A stretch of 64,000 nt of DNA from Axinella damicornis (GCA_963931865.1 OZ007516.1:11418785-11482784), one strand, 5' to 3'; shown: positions 43,178 to 54,894, counted from the stretch's first letter. Numbers and translations: made by a program. The notes: generated by a model not told the origin, from the letters alone.

Positions 43178-43528
43178 TCACACAAGGGGACCAGATGCAT
43201 AATCAAGGTGTGAAAGTGGTCTGACTGCCTCTTGAAGCTTGGCCTCGAACTGCTCACTCAGATTCAACTGTAACTGCTCACTCTGTCTGCTCAACTGCTC
43301 ACTTTGTCCCCTTAGCTTGGTCTCCAACTGCTCACTTTGTTCCTTTAGCTTGGTCTCCAGCTGCTCACTTTGTCCCCTTAGCTTGGTCTCCAACTGCTCA
43401 CTTTGTTCCTTCAGCTTGGTCTCCAACTGTCCTTTCAAGGTTTTGGACTGTTTACTGAGGTTGGTTTCGAAGTTTTGATGGCCACCCTGTTCCAGCAGTG
43501 CTCTCCGCAGCTGCTTTTCCAGGGATTC
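43178..43528 (-). CDS. Coiled-coil terminal exon with 12-residue repeats
   Basis: Acceptor CTCATTCAG at 43529; frame [16 protein letters not shown] through four or more SEQLETKL(K/R)(E/G)Q repeats to ASGPLV and TGA at 43178-43180. The length is exactly 117 codons including the stop. It is a long charged helix suited to oligomerisation. Its phase 0 start is compatible with the donor at 45222 of the S5 exon, which would place it at the channel C-terminus (inference). Confidence 0.65.
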   Translation of the reverse strand, partial: ESLEKQLRRALLEQGGHQNFETNLSKQSKTLKGQLETKLKEQSEQLETKLRGQSEQLETKLKEQSEQLETKLRGQSEQLSRQSEQLQLNLSEQFEAKLQEAVRPLSHLDYASGPLV

Positions 43529-46500
43529 CTGAATGAGATTTGCAATAACAATTTACAATGTCACTTCCTGTAAAGTTCTTGTAATGCATTGCCCTTCTAT
43601 CAATTGTACTGACATGAATTCAATTTACAGCACAAATTTCATACTTGGTCAAAATCATGCCTTAACAGATCAGACCAATCAGGTGGCTGCATTCCATATA
43701 TAGATGGGAAGTGAAGTCCCTCAAGTGTTGGAAAATTAGGCTCAGCTATAGTCAATGAATTAGACTAGATTGTGACTCTCTGCATGGGATTCGCTCGCAG
43801 TGGGTCAATGCGTACTTGAGTAGCTGACACAATTTCTTGTACATACCGTAGAGTATGTTTCAAGCGCCCACCCCCCTCTTCATGCGAAAGTTACTGCACA
43901 GGGTCCAAAAGTAGTGTAGTAAGGGCCCACCCATCACAAAAGTTTTGAGCAGCATTTCTTAACCTCTGGGCGAGGTTGTACATTCAAAAAGGCCGATTTA
44001 CAGTCAAGTATGAACTACTGTGTGCTTTCTCCGTCGAGCATTTCTTCTCAAGGACTTCGCAATGACGTACGATCAATTTCCTTGCGTGAAAAATGGACTT
44101 ATATGTTCATAGCCGGTCATTGATATTCACAGCTTACCGCAGGCTTGTAGTTTATACAGTGCTGAATGGGTGGGCGGATGCTACATGCCTAAGTAGTCTG
44201 AGTACGCATCTAGCGCCCACCCCCCTGTTCAGCGGCGTTCTAATGACCCCAAACGTCAAACCCTGGGCGCTTAATATGTACTCTATGGTATTACCGGTAT
44301 CACTGAATCAGACGGCTCAGAATTGATCACATGACTGAGCATTAAATTGCTTAATGGACACTTTTCAAAGACCAATGGCTATTTCAGGTCAGTGAGTTGC
44401 GCTAAGGTGCTTTTAGATACCAGTTTGCAGTGCATTACGGGTTTTATTACTTAACGGTCTCAGGTGGATAATGGACTCGCCTTTGGCTCGTGCATTATCT
44501 TGCCGTCGACCGTTAACTACATTGCCATCGTGCATTAAAACCCATAATGCACTACAAACTGGTATTTACTTAATACTTGCAAGTAGCCCCTCATTCGCCT
44601 ACTGTGAGTAATCCGGCGCCGGACAGCTCTCTGTGCAGAGCTGCTGCTCCCCGATTGCGTCCGCTTGCCCCCCGATTGCGTCCGCTTCAGCTGCTGCTCC
44701 CTGGCCCGATTGCAACCGCTTCAACTGCTGCTCCCCGTTTGCATCCGCTTCCAGCTGCTGCTCCCCGATTGTGCCCGCTTCAGCTGCTGCTGCATGCTCG
44801 CCGCTTGCATCCGCTTCAGCTGCTGCTCCTGATCGCGTCCGCTTCGGCTGCTGCTCCCCGATTGCGTCCGCTTCGCTGCTGCTCCCTGCATCCGCTTGCA
44901 GCCCCAGCTGGATTCCAGCACAATGTTCTCGAACATTCTTTGCGGAGTTCAAGGTTCAGTAAATAAATGTACGAAGGTCGCGCGTCACTATAGTCTAGTC
45001 CCACCCCACGAACATCCCACTGCTGTCACTCACAGACACACACACACACACGTTAAAATCTTAAAATCACTGTCAGGTATGCATTTCTAGGATGCTTAGC
45101 CGAAATTGAAGTGGACAGTGGGATATGAAAACTGCACGAATCAACATAAAACTCCCTTTGATCACAGGGGTAAACAATCAACATTAAACTGAAAGTTCAA
45201 GTATGCAACATTAATACTTACCATTTCTTCTGGCTCAAACAACAGCATGTAAAATGCCAGAGCAAAGGCAATCACCAGCAACAGAGCCAGAAAGGCTATC
45301 TTCATAAATGTGACCAGGATTTTCCCAAACATCAGAACATAGACTCCCGTCATAGGCCACTTCTGGAGAAAGATTACTAGTCCGACCCATCCCAGGAATA
45401 CAGCCACCACTCCAAATTGCCACTGCCAGCTGTAAACACACAGACAGGGGGTGGCATATACAAATGTGAAAAATATGGAGAATAGATAGAGTGGTATTTC
45501 CAGCCAGTTGACCCAGTCCAACAGGTACTCCAATGGATGCCTGCACAGTTGGAATATCTCTACTGCCAGCCGAAGGAATGAAGTCAGAATGGTAATGGCA
45601 GCACCAACGAGGAGAAATCGGTATTCATGAATTGATAACCCTGCGTAGATGGTATGAACAATCGGAATGAAATAATCCTGGGGTAAATTTAATTTCTGTA
45701 GCAGTCCCACCTTCACAGTCCTCTGGTGCTGTCCCATTGAATGATCCATTCATGACATCAACACCTGCAAGATTTGGGACAGTTATTATCACAACAGCAT
45801 TGCAGTGGGCATAAGATGCACCAACATGTTTTCTCCAAAGGGCTGAGCAACACAAGAGAAAATGCTGTCAGAAATGTCATGTAGATGAGGTAGATGAACA
45901 GATTCCCGAAGAAGATGTAGCGGCCAAATCTTGCCCACTTGTGTTCGACGAAGCTGATCACCAATGGGTGATTCAAGAGGTTTGAGCAGCCATGTTTCTC
46001 CTGTAATCAACAGCTCAGAATGAACGTACAGCAAAATGGAAGAGTTATGTTAGTTTTACAGGCTATAGATGGTAAAATACTGTGAGTGAGTAAAAGTCAA
46101 CTGTGCACATTAATCATACTCCTATGTCTTTCCATGTGCCCAGTAGAGCATTACCCCGTGCACTGTCAGTTATGGAAAGGCGTACTGTACTTTTCTGGAG
46201 TAGAGCCGTAGCTAGCAAGGCACTATGGCTAAGTTTGCATCCAGTCCAACCATAAAATTGTGCTAGAAATTACCTCAGAAGGCCTGCATCCCAAACGTTC
46301 ATGGGGACTCATTCCCAGACCCACCTAGTGGACGTGCTTGCATGCTTTTTATTATGTAGTACCTGCAGCTGAGCATTGCAAGGGGTGGTCACGCCAATAA
46401 GCGGCGCCGTACTTAGAGCTGCGACCGGCGATTGTGACCTCGTATACGGCGGATGTAGGTGTGGCTTACCATATTACTCCGTATACTACCAAAAAGTCAC

Positions 46501-49500
46501 GCAGTCACGGTAGATTTTTGCGACGGTCACAGGGTCACCGGCAGTTAAGCAGCGCGGTCATGCTGTCACTGGCAGTTTTTGGACAGTCACAGATTGTGAC
46601 CCCGGTCGCAGCTCTAAGTACGGTGCATATTGGAGTAACCACCCCTTGCATTGCCAACACTGTTCAACCAGACCATTCAAATCTCATGGCATGAGGTCTT
46701 AAATACCCTGGAAACCAAGGGCAGTGTTACTTGATAAAGGGCTGTGCCCCAAGACCATTTTGGCTGCCTGGGGTGTTTAGATGGGCTATGGGAGAGCTCT
46801 ACGTATCTTGTAACCTGTAAACACAATAATTATTTGGGGTGTAATGGTCTGTAATCCAAGGTGTTAATCTGCTTACTCACAATCATCTGGTAGAGGGGGT
46901 GTTCACACTTCCTGAACTTGTATGGACGACAGCATTTTGATTTAGCACTGCTGGAGAACAGAGGGTCACAATAAGTAGAGGAATGTAATCATTGTGGGGC
47001 AAGCCTGAGTGAGTGCATGCACAGAAGTTGCACGGAGCAGCTGCACGTGCATGACTGTCATCAGAATGTGACTAAGAGCATAGCACAACCTCACGACACA
47101 GGTCACACAAAACGTACACACATCTCTATACAGGAACTTTTTGAACTGTGAGTCAGGCTGCTAGCTGTAGTACATTAGCTGTCAACAAGCATAATCACCG
47201 CCTTCATTGCCATGCGGTGTGTCAATCACCGTAGTCATTGAAGGAGAAGGTCCAGGAGTGCCTTGCTGTGGCCATCAAAGAGGTAGACTGCTCATGAGTC
47301 ATGTCTCCCACAGGGACCGTGAGTGAGGTTTATGACACAGATGGCAAAACACATGAAAGCACTCTTGCCGTCTTTGCTGTCATGAGGTAGCATCCATCGC
47401 TGTAGCCATTCAGAGGTAGGCTTGTGAGTGATCTCCATTTCTGTTGCGGCCATTCATCTCAAACTCGCTGAGTGACTTCGTTGTTGATCACTTCAAAATT
47501 TTGTCATGTACTTGGAGCTTTTTGTTTATGGTAAGACGTATGCATACAGATACTGTCAGACACGGCTCATGTTTTACACGTCTATGTGCATGGGGCTTGC
47601 TCAGGTTCACCCCAACTATGGAACTCTACAGTTTTCTATACCTAGTGCCTGATGTATCCTACCTGTCTGGGGAGACTTTGTCCTGGAAATCTTCAAGAAA
47701 GTCGTAGTTGTAGTCAACCTTGAAGTTGACACTAGTAGCATGCACTTTGCGATAGTTTTGTCGTTGAACTTGTTCTCTTTCACCTTCATTGGTGGTAACA
47801 CATCTATTGAACACCAACTGAACAACATCTATGCGGAATAAACAGACACAGGAAGGATTACGCTGCTGCTACCATATAGTACAGTAGTGAAGGCAGAGTT
47901 TGGGAGCTACCGACCCAAAGGGGCCACAACCCTTCTTGAAATTTGAAGCTTTCTATTCCATAAATATAATACAGCAACACATTTTCCTTTGTAAACTAAA
48001 CGCATTGGATGACTTCATCTTATTCTGCAGCCATACAAGAGTGGCAGTGAGCCAAGTCATTCGCCTCATCACAGTGCAACCAGGCCTACTGATCAGACTG
48101 CTGGAACGATTGTTACACTGCATTCTTCTTTCCCAAAAGGTCGCTTTGGGAAATCGAATCGACATCCAGATGGCTAGTGAGGAGTAGGAGGAATATCCGG
48201 CATAACGAAGTATGAGCAGCTGGTCAATTTTAACTGCATGCATGCACAACATTGAGCACTTCCGCGTGGTCGCTGCGCACCTGCTTGTATACGGCTGGAA
48301 TCCCACATAATAAGGCGACTCCAAAATATTACTGGCCGTACCGGCCACGCTGGCCCTGCACTCAGAAATATATCAGGGCCTAGGCCTGTATGGGCCATGG
48401 TATAGCTGCACCACTGCCATATACAGTAGTTTTACATTTACAAAAGTAACATCAACACACCAAAGGGTACTGTACTAGCCGTAATCATCCACACATTCCA
48501 AACGGCCTACATGTACTAACTCTATGGAACATGTGGTATTGAACAAAGGTGACAGCCATTGATGTGCAGATTACAGTGAACAGCAACCCACAGTGTTATG
48601 TACATATAAATTGAGGCATGGCTAGCAATGGAAGCATGGAGGTCATGGAGACTCACAGGAACACTACTAGCAGCTGTCCTCCCATCATTCATACTAGGAA
48701 TAGGTATCCGCATCATGATTCATGCACGTCATATGACCTGACCATGTGCTTACGAGCATGATCATAGTTGATTCGAGAGTTTGAGAGTGTGGAGCTGTGA
48801 AAATATGTCGATTACGCTCACTGTTCGACTCCTCATGTAGCTGCTCTAGCTCTGCAAGCCCCGAAGGCCCCGCTCACCTGTACCCTAGCCTCTGGCTATG
48901 CGAGACTATTGTAAAGTTGCGGCATAAACAGATGTCGACTGCACTCACTGTTCAACTCCATAATGTAGCTGCTTGAGCTCCGCAAGCCCTGAAGGCATGC
49001 ATGCTGGTCCATTGATCGGAGTTTCAAGTTCTAAATCTCGCACCGTTGAGCCCTTGCTGCAAATACAACTCAATTGGCCGGCAGGAAACCTGCAACATTC
49101 CTAACATTCATGAGTGTGACAGGTTCCGGTACGTACGTATGTACGCATATCCTGAGAATAGATCCCCCCATTCAGTGCCTCACGCTAATGTGCTTGGCAA
49201 TCATTGGTACTCATTAAACATTGACTTACCTGGCATCAAATCAATTAAGGTGCTCATAAGGCTTGCACCCCTCCGTGAACTGTTCATCATCTCCTTCCAT
49301 TTGTCATGCCCCAGCAGAATAGCAGCAACATCCCTATCCGAAATGAAATGTCCAGAATGATGATCAGCGAATCTAGTTGAACAACATAGGTGTATTCAGC
49401 TACAATTTGAATTATTGTCCATTAGATTTCCAAGTGGCAACGCACCTGCTGCAGCACTAAAGTACAGATAGGATCACATGGGGAGCATGAAAGGGATCGA

Positions 49501-52500
49501 GCTCTATACCTTCCAGTTAGCTAGCACAAGTGCCAGCAATAGCTTCACAGAGGGAAACAATTATGAGTCCAGCTTCAGATGCATGGAAGGCTCAGGCAAG
49601 GAATGGTGCAATGCAAATTAGTACCTTGCTCAACTCAGTCAACTAGCTGATTAGTTGAGCACATGTTCTAACTGAGACAATTCTGTGCTTGTCTGTCTTC
49701 GTGCATGTCTGTATTGCATCACAGCTGTACAGGAGTATGGCAGGTGAATTAACTCTTGAGGGCCCAAATTTCATTCACTAGGTCATTTTCAGTCTATAGA
49801 ACACTTAAACATACCCTAATTTCTGTTCCCTGGCGTTGCTGGTCTCGAAACTGCTAACATAGGTAATTTCAGCTACACTAAGCATATACGTGACTTAACC
49901 ACACCCACCAACTAACGAACTTGCAATCAAGCCTCCCGAGAAGTGGCCAACCTGCCATAGCAAAAAATGGACCATGAACACTGGAAATGGAGGGCCTACA
50001 AGGTAAGACAGCTACTTTCTATGTCCATTTATGCCAAAAACGGCAGAAATGGCCCTCCCAGTGCCGACCAAGACCTTTCTACCGCGGAGCCCAGACACGG
50101 CCATGCTGTTTGCACCCTCCGGGTGCACCCACCCACCTCCCCCTGTCCCACCCTTTCTGCTGTTGCAGAACCCAGGGGGGTAGGACAAGATCACGTGCAC
50201 TGTCATTTCGTATGACGTAATGCAAAGTCGTTCTACTGCTTTTCTCCGTGAAAGAAGGCTGCATTGCGCTTTCAATGCATCCTGAAGAGTAACCTCCATG
50301 CAAAGACTGTGACCGAACTGGGTATAAGCCACTACACACTACTACATGCCTGTACTGAGCAGTTATGTAAGTGACCATGCAGACTCACCGAGAATATCAG
50401 CGAATGCAGACTTGTCGACCGCACTCAAGTGTTTAGCATCAGGTAGGAAGTCAATAAAGCGATCGAACCCCATCGAACCCCAGCGAAAGTCAGCGCTAGA
50501 GCTGTTACTAGTCTGCTAGTTCCGCATACTTCTTGTATATTATTGTGCACTATACCTATGGAATGTTAATTGTACCACGTGTGCACGGACCTGGTCCCAC
50601 CCCCCTTGTGCAGAACCTATCTCCCAAGGACATTGCCGGAAGTCACATGATGAAGCTGAAAGTATTATGATGACATTTGGTGCTATGGGCCCTAAAGGGT
50701 TAATTAATTAAGAGGCCACACTCCATGTAGAATTTATCTGTCAACATGTGTCCAAAGCGTAGAAGTAATTGCACTCCTGGTATGGGAAAATTGTGCTGCC
50801 TAAATAATTAAATAATTAACGCTTGACTACTTTGGAATGGCCTACAAAGATTCTGACTACACTGCCGTGATCGCCATGATGCAGTGAAACAACCGCACAA
50901 TAATTGTGTTGAAGTTGGTGGCGGAGATACAAGCGCTTTTGTCGTGTCGTCGGCCACCATTGCTCAATCGCTCTCTTCGACATTGGTTGCTAGTAGTCGT
51001 ACAAAGGTCCCACAAAGATTCTGACCACACAGCCGTGATCGCTATCGTTCACTGACGCTTACATGCCAAAACTCACCATGCTGGCGAAGTTGTTAGCAGC
51101 GTAATAAGCTCTTGTCTTACTTTTGGACGCCATTGCTGACTATGTCGATTGAGCATGGTCCTCACGTGACATGTGCATTAATTGGAATGAGCTGCAATAC
51201 CTACCTTGTGCGTCCAGCGAGTTGCAACTGGTTGCAACGCGGCTATCAGGAGTGCGGTTGTCCCTCGTTCTAAGAGAGTTTGAAGATTGGTGGTACAATC
51301 AGTTAATGTAAACCCTTGCGTTACTAGATCTCAGAGCAATGCACTGGAAATTTGTTACTTCTATGCAATATACTGATCTTACTGGTGTCCTGAACCAATG
51401 GCCCAGGAGAGAGAGCTTCCATCTTCCTCATTATTCTTAGATGTTGGGTCCGCCCCCTTGTCCAATAAATACTTCACAATCTCAGCATTTCCACCACGAC
51501 ATGCCCAGTGCAAAGGCGTTGCCTACAACAGACAAGATAGGAAGTAGGTATATACAATAAAATTAACATTTCCACTATCAAGCGATAGATTGTTTTCCCT
51601 TGTCAGTCAGATCCCCTAGCCTCATTCCCAGGACACTCCCACCTCTATTTCACGGTTGCTTGCAGTTTGTCATGCTTCGCTGTTGGGAACTTACATAGGA
51701 AAGCTATATATAAAGATACCAGTAGGACCAAACGACTAAGCACACATTCTCACTGTCCGTGCAGGGTTATTAGTACACCAGAGTGACTAAAAGAAGTCAC
51801 TGCGCTTTCAACAAGCCCACGTGCAGATGCTATAGGAAAATACTGGGGGGGGGGGGGGGGGGCAAAAGTTTAGCGTTGAGAACTTTGGGGGAGGGGGGGG
51901 GGGGGGGGGGGGGATGTATAGGGTTGGTGTGGGGTCTGAGGGCATGCCTCCTGTTGACCAACTACCAGCTACCAGCTTGCAGTAGCCTCGTTCCCAGTCC
52001 CATGCCCATGCAGCTTTTCGTCGCTTGTAGTATGGTAAAGCGGGGAGGTCCTGGTACATTTCCTCACGTGAGCATGACGTAATCGACAAATGGCAAAGTT
52101 TTCAGAATGAAGACGCTCGGTGAGTATGACAGTCGCCCCCCGCTAGCTAGATACGTGTGGTATGTTACCTGGTACCTTCGCTCTTCTTGCTGTTCTGAGA
52201 CCCACGTACGCCCACATTTACTTCCGGTCTTTCCTTTCTACCCTTGACGTCACTCACGTGAGGAAATGTACCAGGCCCTCCCTGCTTTACCGTACTGCAA
52301 GCGATGAAAAGCTGGGCGTGGGACTGGGAACTGGGAATTTAAGAAATATGGTAGGCAACTTGCAAGATCTAAAATCTCCAGCTACCTGAGTTGACTGACC
52401 TTGCTCCTGGCATCGTCCCTAGCAGGGCAGCTTTCAACATGGTGGATCAGCTCTGAGACTGGGAAGTCCTGCAGGCAGTACAAACACTGTTCTAGCTGAC

Positions 52501-53512
52501 CACTGGTTCCACAGGCTGCTGCTCCCACCTGTGAAGAAACAGGGCTTGGTAGATTTTCTTTCTTTCCAAGCATTGAAGAGGTTCCATTTCTACTGACCCT
52601 TGTAGCAGTGGCAAAATCAGTACAGCTTTCCAGGTTATATCTGCTGCTGTTGTCTGCATCCATGGGCCCAGGTGCTTTCCACTTCCGGCGGTGGTGCTGT
52701 TCCATCAGGTGGAACACGATTATTCTGCTCTTCCTCTCCGTGACTTGTGCTTTCATCACATGAGGTATTGCTGTCATCTCCAGTTGTCAACTTCCGTCTT
52801 ACTCCAATTGCAACTTCCATCTCCGCAACATTGATGCTGGCATGATCATTCGAAGAGCCAGTGGCTTCCAACCTGGATTTCTTCAGATTCAGTGAATCTC
52901 TGCTAGTGTCCAGTTCTCCACCTGCAGGTGTACAGAAAGATTCCTCTTCCTTGTACTTGGGCCATCTTTTGCAATCATGTGATCACCCAAGTCGTCAGAT
53001 TTTGAGTCCACTTTACCACTACCACTGGGCTTCCTCCTGGGCAACTTTTCCGCTATCACTGTTGAAGAATCAACACCACCTTCCCAGGGCAATTGCACTA
53101 GAACAAATTCAGCACTTCCAGCCTCACCTTCCACAGCAGAACTGTGCTGTAACACAAACCTGTGCTGCCGACTCAGCTTATGCTGGGGGGCCAACAGCAT
53201 AATACAATCACCAGGGCAAAAGTCGACCGTTACTCCCTTCTTCATCCTTTTAGGCCCAGCAACATCTTCTTCACCCTTAATTAGCCAGGTCCCATTTGAG
53301 CTCAAGTCTAGTACCGTGCATTTGCTTGGCGGACCACTGCCATCAAAAGGGCTTGGTCTGGAAGATTCACTTGTCTTGTTGACCTCCATGGCACAGTGCA
53401 AGCCACTAAGGTTGGGGCATGGGATGACCAATTCACTCTGAGCCCGGTTCCTTCCAATTCGAATGCGGTCACCAGGATGGAGAAATTTAGAAACCAGATT
53501 CTTGGCTGTCAT
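43178..53512 (-). CDS. TRPA-like channel gene with putative N-terminal FHA and zinc-finger domains
   Basis: Inferred exons: 53512-52987, 52921-52718, 52653-52598, 52528-52400, 51522-51383, 49333-49230, 47828-47663, 46950-46881, 46000 to about 45770, about 45700-45222, 43528-43178. The ATG at 53510-53512 follows an in-frame TAA. The FHA domain shows GRNRAQS (G20, R21), LSGLH (S36, H39) and SSNGT (N73, G74). A UBZ-like finger follows: [20 protein letters not shown]. Then an ankyrin repeat ([19 protein letters not shown]), a weaker second one, the TRPA-type linker ([37 protein letters not shown]), helices S1-S5 and a coiled-coil exon ending at a stop. Phases match at the FHA-ankyrin and later junctions; the S1-S2 junction is unresolved. 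No pore or S6 exon was found. TRPA channels are sensory cation channels, usually with many more ankyrin repeats. Two adjacent genes remain possible. Confidence 0.7.
43844..44290. mobile_element. MITE with TACC(G/A)TAGAGTA inverted ends
   Basis: TACCGTAGAGTATGTTTCAA at the left and TAATATGTACTCTATGGTA at the right, with GCGCCCA just inside each end, flanked by TA. It lies in the interval where a pore exon of the channel gene would be expected. Confidence 0.8.
44417..44565. mobile_element. 149-bp foldback MITE
   Basis: ATACCAGTTTGCAGTGCATT and AATGCACTACAAACTGGTAT are imperfect inverted ends (about 30 bp with GGGTTTTA/TAAAACCC inside). Confidence 0.85.
44580..45065. repeat. VNTR-bearing dispersed repeat, copy 2
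   Basis: Same arrangement as 20711-21182: CCGGCGCCGGAC, an array of CCCCGATTGCGTCCGCTTC units (44645-44890), then GTTCTCGAACATTCTT and ACGAAGGTCGCGCGTCACTA, ending CACACGTTAAAATCTTA. Confidence 0.85.
46379..46648. mobile_element. 270-bp MITE, inverted sister of 37424-37692
   Basis: CAAGGGGTGGTCACGCC and GGAGTAACCACCCCTTG ends, flanks CATTG on both sides. Intronic in the channel gene. Confidence 0.9.
46985..47590. repeat. Dispersed repeat of about 0.6-0.9 kb, copy 2
   Basis: Partner of 36300-37180 without the hairpin insertion. It lies in an intron of the channel gene. Confidence 0.8.
48780..49005. repeat. Imperfect tandem duplication, about 135-bp spacing
   Basis: ATGTCGA(T/C)TACGCTCACTGTTC-like sequence and ATGTAGCTGCT(C/T)(T/G)AGCTC plus GCAAGCCC(C/T)GAAGGC occur twice. 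Intronic. Confidence 0.7.
49340..50765. other. Intron of the channel gene, no further features
   Basis: Between the ankyrin exons (49333 and 51383). No additional gene recognised in this part. Confidence 0.45.
50769..51268 (-). repeat. ATG/splice-donor repeat family, copy D
   Basis: Reads on the minus strand from CGAGGGACAACCGCACTCCT to CATACCAGGAGTGC. Module 1: ATGGCGTCC near 51133, peptide [19 protein letters not shown], followed by GTGAGTTTTGG. Module 2: ATGGTGGCC near 50960 is kept, but its donor is deleted (CCACCAACTTCAACAC). It lies within an intron of the channel gene, in the same orientation as that gene. Confidence 0.85.
51844..51913. repeat. Two poly(G) tracts
   Basis: About 17 and 20 G separated by GCAAAAGTTTAGCGTTGAGA and following sequence. 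Intronic. Confidence 0.9.
51983..52335. mobile_element. Long copy of the TAGCCTCG MITE family
   Basis: Left end TAGCCTCGTTCCCAGTCCC and right end GGGACTGGGAACTGGG. Inside, CCTGGTACATTTCCTCACGT and ACGTGAGGAAATGTACCAGG form a second inverted pair. The last bases at the right end are degenerate, and the duplication is unclear. Confidence 0.7.
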
Positions 53513-53660
53513 TGCGGTTTATGCGCATGTAGGCGAAGTCTTTGGCAGCACGGTGATCGACAGTAGCCACGCTCTGCAGTCTAACAAGCTAGCCCTTCGC
53601 TTTCTCCAGCACGCGAGTGGATCGCTTTCAGCATAAATATGAATGAATGAATTTTATTTT

Positions 53661-54254
53661 CGAGGGGCGACCGCACTCCTGGTAGCCGCGGTTAACGGTA
53701 GCACAAGCTAAGTGTGACAGTTCGTTCCAATTATCACACATAACGTGAGTACCACGATAGCTACATATAGGGAAGATCAGAAATTATTTAGAGTGCTCTC
53801 AAGTGCATTGCAACTCCGGCTAGCTAGTTACGACTCGCCGTAGCGCAAGCTATAAGTATCGCAATTCGTTCCAATTAATGCACATGCCACGTGGCAACCA
53901 CACTCAGTCGATCGCTAGCAATGGCGACCAGACATTATTACAGCACTCACAACTTAGCCAGCACGGTGAGTTTTGGCATGCAAGCGTCAGTGAACGACAG
54001 CGATCACAGCCGTGTTTTCAGAATCTTCGTGTGCCTTTCCTAAGAACGGTACTGCCACCGGAAGTCGAAGAGAGGGCTCGAGCAATGGCAGCCACGGCGA
54101 GACAAAAGCGCTCATATCTCCACCACCAAGGTGAGTTTCAACACCAACTTTTTACATTCAGGTCAGGGCATGATGGCGATCACGGCGGTGTAGTCACAAT
54201 TTCTGTAGGCCAAGCCTAAGTCCTCAAACATTATATTATATTAATTAATTATAT
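53661..54254 (+). repeat. ATG/splice-donor repeat family, copy E
   Basis: Starts CGAGGGGCGACCGCACTCCT about 150 bp upstream of the FHA ATG, pointing away from it. Module 1: ATG 53921-53923, peptide MATRHYYSTHNLAST (an in-frame 12-nt deletion relative to copies B and F), GT at 53966. Module 2: ATG 54085-54087, GT at 54131; a one-base loss changes the frame (MAATARQKRSYLHHQ). Copy F follows head-to-tail. Confidence 0.85.
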
Positions 54255-54894
54255 CGAGGGGCGACCGCACTCCTGGTAGCCGTAGATAGCACAAGCTAAG
54301 TGTGGCAGTTCGTTCAAATTATCACACATACCATGATAGCTATATATAGGGAAGATCAGAAATTATTTAGGGTGCTCTCAAGTACCAGTAGCCGTGTTGC
54401 AACCTGCAGTGGCGCAAGCTAAGTATTGCAATATGTTCCAATTAACGCACATGCCACGTAGCAACCACGCTCAGTCGATCGCGAGCAATGGCGACCAAAA
54501 GGAAGACAAGACATTATTACAGCACTCACAGCTTAGCCAGCATGGTGAGTTTTGGCATGTAAGCGTCAGTGAACGACAGTGATCACGGCCGTGTGGTCAG
54601 AATCTTTGTGTGCCTTTCCTATGAACGGTACTGCCACCGGAAGTCGGAGAGAGCGCTCGAGCAATGGCGGCCAACGGCGAGACAAAAGCGCTCATATCTC
54701 CGCAACTAAGGTGAGTTTCAGCACCACGTTCAGGTCAGTGCTGGATAGCGATCACGGCAATGCAGTCAGATTCTTTGTAGGCCAATCCCAAGTACTCGAA
54801 CATTATTTATATTATATTATATTACGCGGCACAATTTTTCCCCTACCAGGAGTGTAATATTTACGCGGCACAATTTTTTCCCCTACCAGGAGTA
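54255..54894 (+). repeat. ATG/splice-donor repeat family, copy F
   Basis: Module 1: ATG 54488-54490, peptide MATKRKTRHYYSTHSLASM, GT at 54545. Module 2: ATG 54664-54666, peptide MAANGETKALISPQLR, GT at 54711. The right terminus CGCGGCACAATTTTTCCCCT plus ACCAGGAGT is present twice in tandem. Confidence 0.85.

Noticed and set aside
45600..45860. Exact S1-S2 splice junction of the channel
   Set aside because: Candidate donors and acceptors (e.g. TTGCAG at about 45770, CTACAG at about 45700) do not give a single consistent phase; an alternative frame has two N-glycosylation-like sites (NGS, NGT), so I left the boundary open.
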